Source: Glandiceps talaboti
Lineage: Eukaryota; Hemichordata; Enteropneusta; Spengelidae
Direction of reading: 5' to 3'
Assembly (NCBI RefSeq): GCF_964340395.1
Contig: NC_135560.1
Coordinates: forward strand, 17,905,098-17,969,097
DNA length: 64,000 nt
Notes under the pieces: generated by a model
The model's input: only the letters and a program-made list of their open reading frames with translations
Told to the model about the DNA's origin: nothing
Database searches by the model: none
Made by a program: the position numbers and the translations under genes
In this document: piece after piece, positions 1 to 13,025 of the stretch
How the letters are laid out: the number at the start of each line of letters is the position of its first letter
Position numbering within the stretch: the stretch's first letter is position 1

Positions 1-521
1 TAATTGACACCATGTAAGGTATGATGACCTCTTGACCTTTTGATCTTGCATCAGCTGATGCCATACAAGATACCTTCAGTAAATGAACTAATATTTATAA
101 GTCCTTGATTATTAAGAAAAACTGCTGAACAGCAAAAATATTAAAAAGGATTTCCTGCCAATCTTTATGTAATATAATCATATCACAGATAACAAGTTGA
201 TTTTGAAATTATAATTTTATGATTTCCAGACCATCTCTATTTTTGATGACTTCAGCTGTTTGTGAAGTCAATGTACTGTCTGCTGTACTGTCACTCAACT
301 CAAAAAGAAGTTAAATATGAATTATATCATTAATAGGCAAGGTTGTGATAACCTTTCAACTCAGCACTCCAAAAGGCTTCACTCCCATCCGCTACATGAA
401 AAATGTCAATACATACCATCAGGTCACCATCTGTGAAATCCTAAATCTTTATCTTCATTTTTGAATTCATGTATTTTAATATTATGTGTTGCCAGGTGCC
501 AAAGATGAATTTCTATATCAG

Positions 522-561
<40 letters not shown>

Positions 562-875
562 CCAATCAACCAACCAATCAATCAATCAATCAATCAATTA
601 ATCAATCAGTCAGTCAATCAGTCAATCAATCAAATGATTACACAATGACATATGCCAGACTAGAAAACAACCTAATCAACATTAAATGCAAATTAAGTTA
701 TGTAATAATGTGCAAATTGAGATTAAATTCATAAAAAAATAATGACCATATAACAACAACAAATCAACTAATGTGTGTGATTGTTTCAGATTAGGCAATG
801 TTTAGTATGGAATATTAATTTTTCAAAATGTGCAATATTGTAACCAAGGCAAATATCTACATATATGATTGACAG
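1..875 (+). other. Intron upstream of the first visible glucosylceramidase exon
   Basis: No exon is recognisable here. The first supported exon begins at 876 after an AG acceptor (874-875) and opens in the middle of the GH30 fold, so this stretch is read as intron of the same gene. The preceding coding part of the family (the segment carrying the FGG-x-TDA type motif) was looked for and not seen. The only structure is the CAAT-type tandem repeat at 521-632. Confidence 0.6.
521..632. repeat. (CAAT)n tetranucleotide microsatellite
   Basis: About 28 units of a CAAT/ATCA tetranucleotide, with drift to CAAC in the middle and CAGT near the right end. It lies in the intron preceding the first visible glucosylceramidase exon. 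The Ser/Asn/Gln-rich reading frame across it is an artefact of the repeat. Confidence 0.95.
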
Positions 876-3855
876 ATTCCACTTATACAAAGAGCAGTCA
901 ATATGAGTGAAAGGACAATCTCCTTATATGGAAGTCCCTGGTCTGCACCTTACTGGATGAAGACCAATCAGAATGAGACTGGAAAAGGTGCTCTGATTGG
1001 ACAGCCAGGAGGGAAGTATTATAAGGCTTGGGCTCTGTATTTTGCAAGGTATTGTGGGATGTTATTTTACTTGTGTTGTAGTGAGTGCCACCATAGATCT
1101 GGAGGGGAGTCCCCTCCAAGATCTATGGTTCCATCCCATGATTTCACCTAATAATCATGGGTTTTCTCAGATTATCACAGAGTAATATCATAATTGTATC
1201 CTGATCTTGTGGCGATCACTGACTGACCTGTAATCACGATGATTTTATCCACAGATTTGTTGAAGAATATGAGAAGCATGACATCAAGTTATGGGGATTG
1301 ACAGCTCAAAATGAACCCACAGATGGTGGCATTGCCAAATTTTCATTCCAAGCTATGTATTTCAATGACACTTTACAAAGAGACTTCATCAAGATGGACT
1401 TAGGACCCACACTAAAGGAAAGAGGACATGGAGACGTGAAGCTGATGATCCTAGATGACAATAGGTTAATGTTACCACATTGGGCAGACACTGTAAGCTG
1501 ATTCTGTTCTCATCTGTCTGCCATCATTACAGCGTTCTCATCTGTTTACTCAGGATTAATAGCGCAATCCACATAGTATGCCCTCTAAGCTAATTTGACA
1601 CATCACCGATGCACAAAAATTTTTGGTGACCCATCAAAATTCTGTTCCCTGTGTTCCCTTATTCCTTACTATGGGGCAAATTCTACAAGGAACTCCTATC
1701 TGTTTTTTTAATCACAACTCACCAAAAATGTCTTTTAATAGAGGGCATACTCTATACTTTATGTGTTATACTTCAAATTTGACAATGAGATTACCAATTT
1801 AAAAGCTACCATACCAGTCCAAATACATGCACTTCTGCCCATTTAGAAGCCCTCTTTTCACTCATGTTCATTGAAAATTATATTTTGCCAGAAAACATAT
1901 TTGTTCAACATTTGGGATATCAGCTTTCATGTTTGATACATGGCTAGATTTTGAAAACTTTCTAGGAAGTCAACTACTCTAGATAATTTGACATAATGAT
2001 ATTATACATTATTCATGGCAGGTATTGGGTGATCCGGATGCTGCTCAGTTTGTCTCCGGTATAGCGATACATTGGTACCTGGATTTCATTATTCCAGTGG
2101 GAATCCTTTCTGATACACATAATAAACATCCAGAGCATTTCATCCTGGCCACTGAAGCTTGTGCTGGCTCTGATCCAGGAGATAAACCTGTGTTGCTAGG
2201 GAACTGGGAACGAGGAGAATCATACAGTCATGACATCATCAGTGTAAGTTTTATGTAAATTGCATTTGTCATATTGATAAATGTTATGACTTTTAATTGT
2301 AAACTGCTTAGCATCGGTCCTATGCTGTGATTATGTTATTTAACACAAACCTTCCATTCTGTGGGTCACCCAAACAGTCTTTTCCTGCAAAGAGTTCAAA
2401 TGGTCAGTGTTCTCCCAGGCCTTTATAGATGTTCCAGCCTACAGTTGGTTAATAATAGTAGAATACAATTACCATACCAATGTATTCTTTTGTTATGCAA
2501 ATTTCCCAGACTTCACCACTATTTTGTAGGGAAAGCATTGTTACAGTAGCCAATCACATAATTAATGGACAGTTGCCCTAAAATCTCATCAATATATGAA
2601 TAACATCAGAAGTTAATATCATAAACTTTGAGATTTTATGTGCAGAAAATTTTGTGACACCTAAAATCCATTTGAAGTTTTGATATTATGTGATTACAAA
2701 AAAGTCTTCTATCACATAATTTTGTTTGTCCAGGATTTGCTGAACTGGGTGACAGGATGGGTAGATTGGAACATAGCATTAAACATGGAGGGTGGTCCAA
2801 ACTGGGTTAACAACTTTGTAGACAGTCCGATTATCATAGATGCCGATAAGAATGTCTTTTATAAACAACCAATGTATTATCATTTAGGACATTTTAGGTA
2901 AGTATGGTGTCAGGTAAATTTTGATAATTTCTACATATTTTGAGATTATAATTTTTGTAGTATATTTCCTTGAATGATATAATTTTTCAGAAAATTCAAA
3001 GTAAAAATCTATCAACTGTATTGATATCTAGTTTTCTATCTCATTTGACAGTAAGTTTGTCGAGCCAGGTTCAGTAAGAATTGATGTTCATAGTGAAACA
3101 AAGAATAAACTAGAAGTTGTTGGTTTCCTTACCAGTGAAAAGAATATAGTTGTTATCATCCTTAACAGGTTAGTCTTTCACTATTTTATAAATTGATATT
3201 ACTGAATAATATAACTCTTTTGAGTCACCAAAGTATGTGTGTCTGTCTGTGTCTGTGTCTGTGTCTGTGTCTGTGTATGTGTATGTTCATGTGGCTGTCT
3301 GTCTGTCTGTGTCTGTGTCTGTCTGTGTTGGTGTCTGTGTCTGTGTATATGTCTGTCTGTGTGTGTCTGTATGTGTATGTGTGTCTGTCTGTGTCTGTGT
3401 ATGTGCATGTGTCTGTCTGTCTGTGTCTGTGTATGTGTCTGTCTGTGTGTGTGTCTGTGTGTCTGTCTGTGTGAGGAGGGGGTAGGCAGGCAGACAGGGG
3501 TAGGGATAGGGAGAGAAAGAAAGCGACAGTTGCCTGTGTGCATTCTCTGTCTCTGTACATGTATGTTTGCGTGTTGGAGAGGTTTAAACCTTTTAATCAT
3601 GTTCAATTTCGTATCAATGAAATTCATTATTTAGCGATATGGTCAGCCATTTATTGAAATCAATTTGACTCTTCTCATTTATTTATTTGTTACCGTACTT
3701 CATATTCATTCTCAATTGTCAGTACAATCTCTAAATCCCTTTATTTCAGACAAAAGAATGCTGCAGCAGTGAATCTCTTTGACCCTAATGTTGGATATAT
3801 CAATGCTGAAGTACCAGCAAGATCAATACAAACATATATCTGGATGTCACCCTAA
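876..3855 (+). CDS. GBA1: Lysosomal glucosylceramidase (GH30), 5'-partial
   Basis: Hydrolyses glucosylceramide to glucose and ceramide in the lysosome (EC 3.2.1.45, family GH30). Six exons are visible: 876-1048, 1255-1492, 2022-2243, 2734-2897, 3052-3168 and 3750-3855. They join in phase to 339 residues plus stop, corresponding to roughly the last two-thirds of the usual ~530-residue precursor. The general acid/base Glu lies in LTAQNEP (codon 1313-1315) and the catalytic nucleophile Glu in LATEACAG (codon 2154-2156); both are intact. Other family landmarks are [54 protein letters not shown] and [16 protein letters not shown]. The protein ends in QTYIWMSP, close to the vertebrate C terminus. 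The signal peptide and the N-terminal part of the barrel lie left of the window. No frameshift or stop interrupts the exons, so the gene looks functional. Invertebrates often have several GBA paralogues, so one-to-one orthology to human GBA1 is inferred. Confidence 0.93.
1091..1128. repeat. Near-perfect hairpin in glucosylceramidase intron
   Basis: The arm CCATAGATCT-GGAGGGG is followed, after a 3-4 base loop, by its reverse complement CCCCTCC-AAGATCTATGG. This gives a 17-bp stem with one bulged base. It begins about 40 bp downstream of the donor site at 1049. No terminal duplication was seen, so it is recorded as a structural inverted repeat rather than a mobile element. Confidence 0.8.
3233..3473. 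repeat. (TGTCTG/TGTGTC)n compound microsatellite
   Basis: A GT-rich array of mixed TGTCTG, TGTGTC and TGTATG units in the last intron of the glucosylceramidase gene. It generates long Cys/Val and His/Thr/Gln reading frames on both strands, which are not genes. Confidence 0.95.
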
Positions 3856-6253
3856 ATAGAGTAAAATCTACTTGTACCTAAACTAGTTCATTTATATTAG
3901 AAGGAGGTAATCAAAAATTATGGTGTGGTGTATTTATTGATGTTCCCATAAATTTCACCCTTCCACCCCTACCTTGCCAGATCATATGGAACAATCCTAT
4001 TGCTTTTGGCCATGGACCAATCCATGTCTTGTAGGGACAGGGTAAAGCCTATGAATTTTGTTACTATATAATTTTTGATAAATATTTATCAGTCTTATTG
4101 AGTTCACAGCAGGGTGTATGCACTAACAATATTGTTATGAACACAGGGAATTATATCAACACAACTTGTATTCCGTGCATCTGACTTGAATAAGCAGTAT
4201 ACATAAAGAATAGGAAACTATGGCAACACTTTATATCTTTGTACCATATGTGATTTATTCAAAAACCAAAGGGTTGCAATTCTGCAGGGATTCAAACACT
4301 ATTTCTATGTATGGTGTGTACCTATTACATAGTTTACATACATAGTAACTATACAAACCAACACTTTCCATATGCTGCATATTTTGTACACGATATGTAA
4401 CTATGTGAACAACATTAGAGCTAAAATCAACAAAATATTATTAAATATTGCTGGTGTTGTTTTCAAACTCCATCAATCATAGTAATCCAAGTGTTTGGTC
4501 AAAAATGTATTAGAATACTTTCTGCTATATTTTGTATCTCCTGTATTCATATCAGAATGGTTGTAGACATTCTACATGTTCTACAGGATCAGTGTCATCT
4601 GATATTTTTCTTTTGTGGCTTGTAAAAGGTGAATTACTCAAATTATTTACATGTCAGCCGATATTTTTCGATATCAATATATAGTCTTCCATTTAATTGT
4701 ATAATATAAATGTATGTAGATGTAATTATTCATGGGTGATATTCCAAAATTTAGAAATACAATTTATTTGTCAAGAGTAATGTAATATCAATGCATGAGT
4801 TATTGAAGCAAACAAACAAATGTCTCTTATAACAGGAGATAATATCACAATATGTAATTATTGCAGTTGAGGAAACTTTTTCACCATAGTTACTGATATA
4901 TTTGCCTATATTTCAATTATTGATGGAATGGGGGAGGGGGCTTTAGAAATACAGAGTAAAGGCTATTGTCAGATAATTTTTCCTGAAAATCCTTAACAGT
5001 GAGTCTGTTTTTGGATTATAAATGTGTAGATGTTTTGAACTTGGTCGTACAACCCCACCTGAAAATTTGGGAAGTACAGGGCAAACTGGTAGTGCAGAAG
5101 TGTTGAACTTTGAATTTTGATGAATTTTTCACAGGCATCAATATGGCCTGTAGTCACGCAGTGGCTTTTATACATAAACATATAACTTGGCACTCAAAAT
5201 TGTAAATTGAAAAGTCTGTACATTAAGGTTGCCTTATTTATTTTGAACTGTAAAACTCAGGGAATCATGAACATATAAATCTGCTAAAATATGCAGACCA
5301 TAATTTACTATCATGGTGAATTTAATGCAAACTTTAATACTTTTATATAAGTAGTAGAGAACTGTGAATTTGAATGTGTATTCTGAATTTTACTGTATAA
5401 GGACAGTCTTGAATTAGTTAAATTAAAAGATTGCTTGGAAAGTATCAAATTATGATGAGTACTAATGAATTCTTCAATGGGAAACACACTGGTGTTAGTC
5501 TGGCTTAGCCATTTGGTCTGCGGGTAAAAAGTCAATTTCAAGAGAAAGTTGGTATTTGATAGAACCAGAAAGGACAACGTGTATTCTACAATACCATGAA
5601 TAGCGCATTAGATTTTTATTCATTTGAAATGTATTTTTAATGAAATGGGTTGATTGTAAATATGGAAAAGATAAAAGGTTTTTTTAATGGATTTTCTATG
5701 AAATCATTAAAACATGATTTTACAAAATGTCATTTGTTGTATTGCTAAGTGATCAAAGTTTATAAATTTTGCAGTGTTCTCAAGAGAATGCATAAGAGGG
5801 GTACAAATCCTCACCTGTTGTAAAGTAGATATATAGGTTTAGACAGCTGTTTGCTAACACAGAAGTAGATGAGTAGTTACTAAATAGAGTTACTTGTGTC
5901 TGAAGATTTCTTTTCAAACTCCCATACAGTGATTAATTGCAACCAGCAGTTCTGTATGAGGTCTAAAGCTTATTCTCAGGTTACATGGACACGTAATCTT
6001 GCTTGTATGGTCGATATAATATGAAATACAGAATTGCATTACAAATACAAATAATGTGCCGAGTCTGTCCGTGGTACTGGATCTGTAACTTTGCTAGCTT
6101 CTACTATCACTATCCCAAGAGTAGACAAGAGCTAGTAAAGTTAAATATCTAGTGTCTTAGACAGGCTAAATGTTACTTTTATACCATTTTGTTTGTATGA
6201 ATTGTGATGAATAAAATAGCTTTAGAAAATGCTGCTACTATAAATTCTTTGTC

Positions 6254-6435
6254 CATGTACATCTGTACATACGAATAAAATAAATGAATGAATCAAATTT
6301 ATAAAATTCCTCGATTGGACTCGGTGTCAATGAAATCAAATAGGTGGAAGGGGGGTTTCAGATTCATGTACATCTGTATTTACGAATAAAATAAATAAAT
6401 GAATCGAACTTATAAAATTCCTCCATTGGGCTCAT
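6254..6435 (+). repeat. Direct repeat pair containing AATAAA
   Basis: Two copies of about 65 bp (about 6254-6319 and 6363-6435) share ATGTACATCTGTA, ACGAATAAAATAAATGAATG-like and TTATAAAATTCCTC blocks, with a few substitutions. Each contains AATAAA. They could be copies of a retroelement 3' end or a local tandem duplication carrying a polyadenylation signal. Confidence 0.6.
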
Positions 6436-6504
6436 TTAACACAAATATGTTGACTTTGCATAGTGACATTCCCTTAAATGGTTCATTAAGATAGACAATA
6501 GAAA

Positions 6505-6607
6505 TGTGAACACGCACATTAGAACGCACACAGGATCATTATCGTACAAGTGTACATATCATTATCGTGCAAGTGTACACATAATGACACATACAGAGTT
6601 CTGTTTA
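6505..6607 (+). pseudogene. Possible relic of a C2H2 zinc-finger coding sequence
   Basis: The frame beginning at 6506 reads NTHIRTHTGSLSYKC, then HIMTHTE about 16 residues further on. This resembles the HxRxHTGxxxYKC linker and the following finger of C2H2 proteins. The expected second Cys and the Cys-to-His spacing are missing, and no further fingers flank it. Chance resemblance in a short frame is possible. Confidence 0.2.
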
Positions 6608-6779
6608 GCTTTGTATTCAGAACACAAACTTGAAAGACCATGGAATGTACATGTGTGCGCTAACATCTTCTGTCCAGAAGACCAAAGACATGCCTTTGTT
6701 TTCAAAACTTGATGGTACAAATACCTTACATATTTTAGACATTTTTCCTGCAAGTACCCAAAAGTTCTCTCTAGCATAT

Positions 6780-6810
6780 TCTCTCCCTCCCTCCCTCCCT
6801 CCCTCTCTCC

Positions 6811-6853
<43 letters not shown>
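6780..6853. repeat. (CCCT)n/(CT)n tract
   Basis: A pyrimidine tract of CCCT units merging into pure CT, followed by an A-run. It lies in the gene-poor interval. The Arg/Glu- and Ser/Leu-rich frames over it are artefacts. Confidence 0.95.
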
Positions 6854-6856
<3 letters not shown>

Positions 6857-8517
6857 AAAAAATACTAACACATTACTATACATATAGCACAACTGAACTA
6901 CATTGTACATGTGTGTTCAGCTGTACTAAAAAGACAACACTTGACACAGAAATTAGCAGTTAGCATTATTTATTAGAACTATACATTTACCACATTATTA
7001 ACACCACTCAAATTGTGGATTTGAAAATAACTAAAACACAAACTTTGTACGATAATTCACACAATAGAAATCGTGACGGTGATTCTTAACAGTAAATCTG
7101 CAAATATTGATAAAAACATTCATCTACAAACATTAACTGGCATGGACATGATCTTGGTAACAATATTCCTCTAAAATAATCTACATAACTGGATGTTCAG
7201 AGATTTGGGGAATGTCATGGTTGCGAGGACTAGAAGTGGAACAAAGATTTTAGCTTTACAAACTTTTACCCTGTGCATTATCAGTAATACCATAAAACTG
7301 TTGTAACCTGCATGTCCTGAATTGTACTTTAGAATCCTAATGCCAGTATTCCAAAAACGTTCCAAGACGGTTATTTCTGAAAATCTGCATCAAATACAGT
7401 TATATTTCGTTGATAAATTATCTATGCCAACTGATTTATAAATTAAATTTGAATATTCAAATTATATGTAAATTACAAATATGCAAATTACACTGACTTC
7501 CTCCAAAGAAATCATTTGTAGAAGTTATGACTCCTGGTGAGTTGATCTTAATTTAAATATGCAAATTCCATATTCAAATTTACTTGGCACATTATAAGGT
7601 CTGTACTGACTAGCTACACTTCATTTGAATATGCAAATTACAGTATTCATAATATATTTCATGTCCATGTTGATTTTAAAATCGATAAAAATAACTAAAA
7701 CAAGAATAAAACTTTGAAGAATGCAATTCAAAGTGAACTAATAAAACAAAAAGTTTATATACTATATATGAGTACATGTACATTTTGTTGCAAACTTGTA
7801 GCTCTTCGATCATCAGTAACTGTAGCCTCTGATGCAGCAATAAATCTAGCAATAAATCTGCACTGTAAAATATCTGGTTTTACCGAAAACTTCATATAAC
7901 ATGTTAAATTTGTATAACAGGCATGTAATGATGACATCAAGCAGCTAAATTTCCCAGCCATACCATGTTGAATTATAATCTTACATGACAATACAATGGG
8001 CAAGCAGACATCCCTATACTGTGATGGCAATGGGTTGACAATACTAATGCTGATATTAACTTCCTCCACAGATCACCCAGACATGTTAATGTTTTTACCT
8101 GACATTGACCTTTGACCTGGCTAGTCATCTGACCTGTCATTACTACCTTTCAACAACATGTACTTCTATAACATGTAGATGCACTTAACAGCTACTGCAT
8201 GTGCAGCTGAAATACTGGGTGGTCTCTACTTTTTCATATCTCAATGCATCCAGCATCTCAATGAATAAGCTTTCTCAAAGCAAAGTATGCTAGCATTATA
8301 CTCCTACTAGTAAAGGAAGGGTGACAGCGCTTGATATGTATAAATAATACTTTACAGCACATTGTTGTTATAGAAAGTGCAAAGAAGTGACTGTGTGTAC
8401 ATATGTACATATATGGGGTACACAGGATGCACATGAACTCTCTAGTTCTACTACTAGTAGTATGTAATACTCAACATATGAAAATTTACATGCCTCACTG
8501 TCGACACATGCATGACT

Positions 8518-8870
8518 GTTACAGTGTATGATGGTTTCACAGGTTTTTAAACTCTGCAGATATTGTACTGCTCTCTGGCAATGAATTAAGGAAGTGACAG
8601 TATATAGTTTCACAGGTTTTCACAAAAAGAAATTGTACTTTCTCTCACGATATACACATAGCATATTACAGCATATGGTTTCAAAGCTTTTCACTAGCTC
8701 TGCACACGACATGCTACAGTATATGGCTTCACAAGTTCTTAAGACTACAGATATTGTACAAATGTTAACATTAACACTCCACAGAAATTAAACTTTGCTC
8801 TATGTATGGTATATTATAGCATATGACCGCTTTACAGGTTTTGAACACACTACAAAAATTACAGTTTACA
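8518..8870. repeat. Degenerate tandem repeat, period about 50-100 bp
   Basis: At least five diverged copies share the core ACAGTATATGGTTTCACAGG, usually followed by TTTT and then by AGATATTGTAC or a related block. Cores begin near 8521, 8598, 8666, 8715 and 8815. The copies are too diverged to be recent. The order core, T-rich, Ct-GCA-gat is kept in several of them. Confidence 0.6.
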
Positions 8871-11800
8871 TATGCGTGCCATGTTACATTGTACCAATCA
8901 ATACCAAGAACTAAAACTACAGTTGGTCAAGAAGACCAGTAAATGTTTGGAGTGAGGTTTTCAATGTAAATACAGGTACACGACACTACAGCGAAATACC
9001 ATAAACACAGACACTGGTACAAAAGAGTATCTAGTAAAGTACAACACATGAATATTACATTTGGTGTACAAAATACGACTCAAAAAGACTTGCTTGTAGC
9101 AGAAAAAGTCTACGTTCAACAGGTTTGTATCTTACATTTCTGGTGCAATTTTCTAGCAACACAAGTAAATTTGCACACAAAGTGTTGAAAGTTTAATTCT
9201 ACATTCATGTTTGTATGCTGGCATAAAATTTCATATACACATATAACGAGGTGTCATAAAAAGGCACGTTTCTAAACAATCACACACTCTATCCCAAACA
9301 ATCACTGAATATATACTGTTTGGTGATGCACTGGTAATTTCACTAGCAAAGCAGACATTGCACTATACTGTTCTACACAGCACTTGAACTGTATCTCAAA
9401 CTGTAAGTTATTTTGTTATCGCTACGGTGGGTAAACACACAATAGACTAAAATGTTGATGGAATGGTCATAATAGGTGGATAGGTGTACCGGTACATGTA
9501 CGTCTGTAAACTTATATAATAATATACCATTGCTAACACTACACATCCATAATATGGAAACATCTTTGTGCGGTTGATAAAACTGATATGACTTGAAATT
9601 AGTGGCAAACCAATGACATGAGGTCTGTCTATGGTCTGTGGTCTCTGGTCTGTGGAATAATGGAAAACTCCACCAATGTGTTCCTATAATCATAACAGCT
9701 GTTAATCAAAACAACCATATTTGTGAATCATAGTAATTTTAGCGTACACTAAATACATCACATGTAAATATACACTTACAAACACTACTTCAACAACTAA
9801 TATACCATGTTATACTTATTTAATAGAGTAGGGTATTCAAACACAAAATAGTCAAGCACTTTATCTTGTAACATATGGGATAAGTGTACGTGTGGATGAA
9901 TACACAGGAAGGTAAATCGGTTGACAAATATGTGTTGATGACTTTTTTACCTTATTGAACATGTAGATGACTTCTCACTCTTTATAATATAAACTGACTG
10001 AGGTAACTGTTATTTGGAAGTTAAGGTGGATTTTACAATATATGAGGTATACAACTATTGACAACATACTGTTGTTGGACGTTTGTCATGTTCTAACCTA
10101 CATTACAACACTAAATGACTACATACAAGACTCAAATTGCAGTCAATTAAATTCCTACTAGCTGCAAGGACCTTCTGTTACAGATTACTGTTTTCTGGGA
10201 ATATTTCATACTGAATCTCAACAACCACATTTCATTATTTATTGTCATTTTGTTTGTTGTAAAAGAAACATTACTTGTCCACCAATGAGAATTTCCTAAA
10301 ATTTATTTTGTAAATGCATTTCTGTAGTTTCCACAAGTGGTTTATATTCCCTGGACTTTTGACAGACTTTTCAGGGTACATTGTATGTGAGCCCTGTACC
10401 TGGAAATTAAAATAGCTGGTATTCAAAACTGCAGGAGGGAAGGAGTACACACCAGTCAATGTAAAAAGTAAACTTTTAACACAATTTTGAACAGGTAAAT
10501 AGTAGAAATTACAGAATTGAATTGTATATCTATCCAAGATATCTACTACATTTGAACTGCATATCTCGACAACACTTGACTTGTAATCAAATCCCAAATT
10601 CCACTTCCTGGGTTTAAAGTTGACATATGAATCAAATGAGCCGTTTCTGCCAAAATTTGGTGATAAATGTCCATATAAAATGTTATTTGCAATGAACCAG
10701 CAGCAAGAACGGTGTGTAGTGTTTCTGACTCTTGCTCACTTGGACATGTGCATATAAATAGATATACACACTTCCAGCAAATTGCAACTCTAACTTGTGG
10801 TGTAAATATTGCTTATTGACAGTTACATGGTGACATTTTGAACCAGCTAAGATTGAAAACAACTCTAGACTGGATAATCATCAACTTTTTTTTCGAAATT
10901 CAAAATTTTGATAGGTGAATTTTGAGGAAAATGTCTATGTTGCAACCTTGTAACGTAAAACAGTGGACTAACAGTGCTAACACACAAATTTGGAAGAAAA
11001 CGTTCATGTCAACCCATGTATTAAGTGTAATGGCACAAGTGCTGTAAGAAGAACAATGCACTAACACACAATATATCTATATAACAAGAAGGCATAAAAT
11101 GCTATCCAACATTCATTTAAGATACCCATAATACAGTAAAATGTAATGTGCCAAATACATATATCTTAACATTAATCAATCAGTGACAAATGCATCATGA
11201 CTATAATATTTACAAGTACCAGTATACTAGTACCATGTACATCTATTTAAAACTAACTTAACAATTAATACGATAATTACATGTAACACTTAGTCATTAA
11301 AATTACAATGTAAATATAACAGTCTACCTCTCATAGGATATAGTGATGTAGATAAGTACAAATACATGGTTCTATACATGTGGACTGCAAGAATCATTGC
11401 TATATACGGAATAAATGGGGGGGGGGTAGTTTAGATTGGACTGTCCAACATTTCTGTCTAAATGAGTGATCAGACATGACAGTGTTTATAAACTGCAAGA
11501 CGGAATAGTCAATGAGTAAAAGTTCTCTTAGTGTACTCTGTTATGATGGAGTACTGCATTCTTGGTGTTATTACTCTATGTACATCATATTCAACATAAT
11601 CGTCTAAGGTCTTAGATTTTAACATACAGTTCTATTCACATCTACATTCTGTCAAGTTGGTCTACAGGTACAAATTTCTGGACACTTTGCTCTGAAATGT
11701 GTATTTTAACATCTGACTGCAGCTGCAGCACCACATTTCATGCTTAGTCCTAGTCTGGCTTTTACGTATAAATTTCACAGCACTCCATATTGCAGCATAT

Positions 11801-12949
11801 ATCAAGACTATATTGGTTGCTATGTTCAGGACACTTTTAATTCAGGGAGTTACACGTTATGCTCAAATTTCAGAGTGCATTGATATTAATCAGCGTAAAA
11901 AGGTGCATTTGATGAAACTCTAGGTTACCATTCAAATTGACAGACAGAATGTTACAACGGTAGTAGTATAAACTATATCAAACCTACAGCTCTCAGTTTA
12001 CGCCAACATATTTACACAGCCATTGTGTGGAAAGAACTTCAAACAACAGACAATGTGTTGTCCAACATACCATAGTAGTCTTGGTGTTTCAAATATTGCA
12101 CTGTTCATGTTAGCACCATGTGATGGTAAATTACAAACACCAAAGATAATAAAATGTATTTTACATTCCTTCTGTGAATGGAATAACCCATGACTGTGTA
12201 TATGCATTGGCATTTCTTTGCTCATTCCATTGATGTTTAGAGGGGTGAAACACCATGATGTTAAACACCTTGGAACTTGATTTTTTTTTTTGTAAATCAA
12301 TCTATATTACAACAATTGCTAAACAAGAGTCCTTACTTCAGTTTATACCACCAAGATTTAACTGCTCAGCAGGGTGATTTAAATTTTATGGATATATGGA
12401 TCAAACAATGGTCCCATGATATAAGTTTGATAACGACATTATAGGAAGAGTGTGATAAATTGTAACATCATATCTTATAAACAAGTTTGCATTCAGCACA
12501 TACTTATAAAATACATTAGACTACAACATAGGAAGATCTGACTAACAAGAATCATTAACACTTTACACAATTGTCACTCAATTGAAGCAAACTAAGTAAG
12601 TAAACACTACACACTGAATACAATACAATACTTGAAATGTACCCAGCTATTCCTATACATGTATAAGTTCAAGCAATATCGATATATAATAAAAGTTTAC
12701 ACTTCAGTGTGTTAGTTTATGATGTTCATAGTATACCTAGACTTTTTAAAGGTTATATTTTCTACCGTTTTTTTCCCCAATATGTTTTTTTACACTGCTC
12801 TATATTGTACCAGTATGACAACACGGTACCCTATCTTGGCAGTACCACTACTAGTTGTTAATATGAATCTACAAACTGATATTAAATACTTGTAACATGA
12901 CACAATGGTTTGAATTATTCAGATATCCACTTTTACTGTTCTCCTACTT

Positions 12950-13025
12950 AGAAGGGCTCCCCAGGCTAGCCATGATTAAGAGGGCCCCTTAGGCTAGTAG
13001 TGATTAAAAAGGCCGCTCGGGCAAG
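12950..13025. repeat. Short tandem repeat of about 30 bp, three copies
   Basis: Three imperfect copies of a unit close to AGGGCCCCTTAGGCTAG followed by YAGTGATTAA. The unit is locally GC-rich in an otherwise AT-rich region. Confidence 0.55.

Noticed and set aside
3193-3634. Long Cys/Val- and His/Thr-rich frames on both strands
   Set aside because: They lie on a GT-rich compound microsatellite. Open frames on both strands are expected from repeats lacking stop codons.
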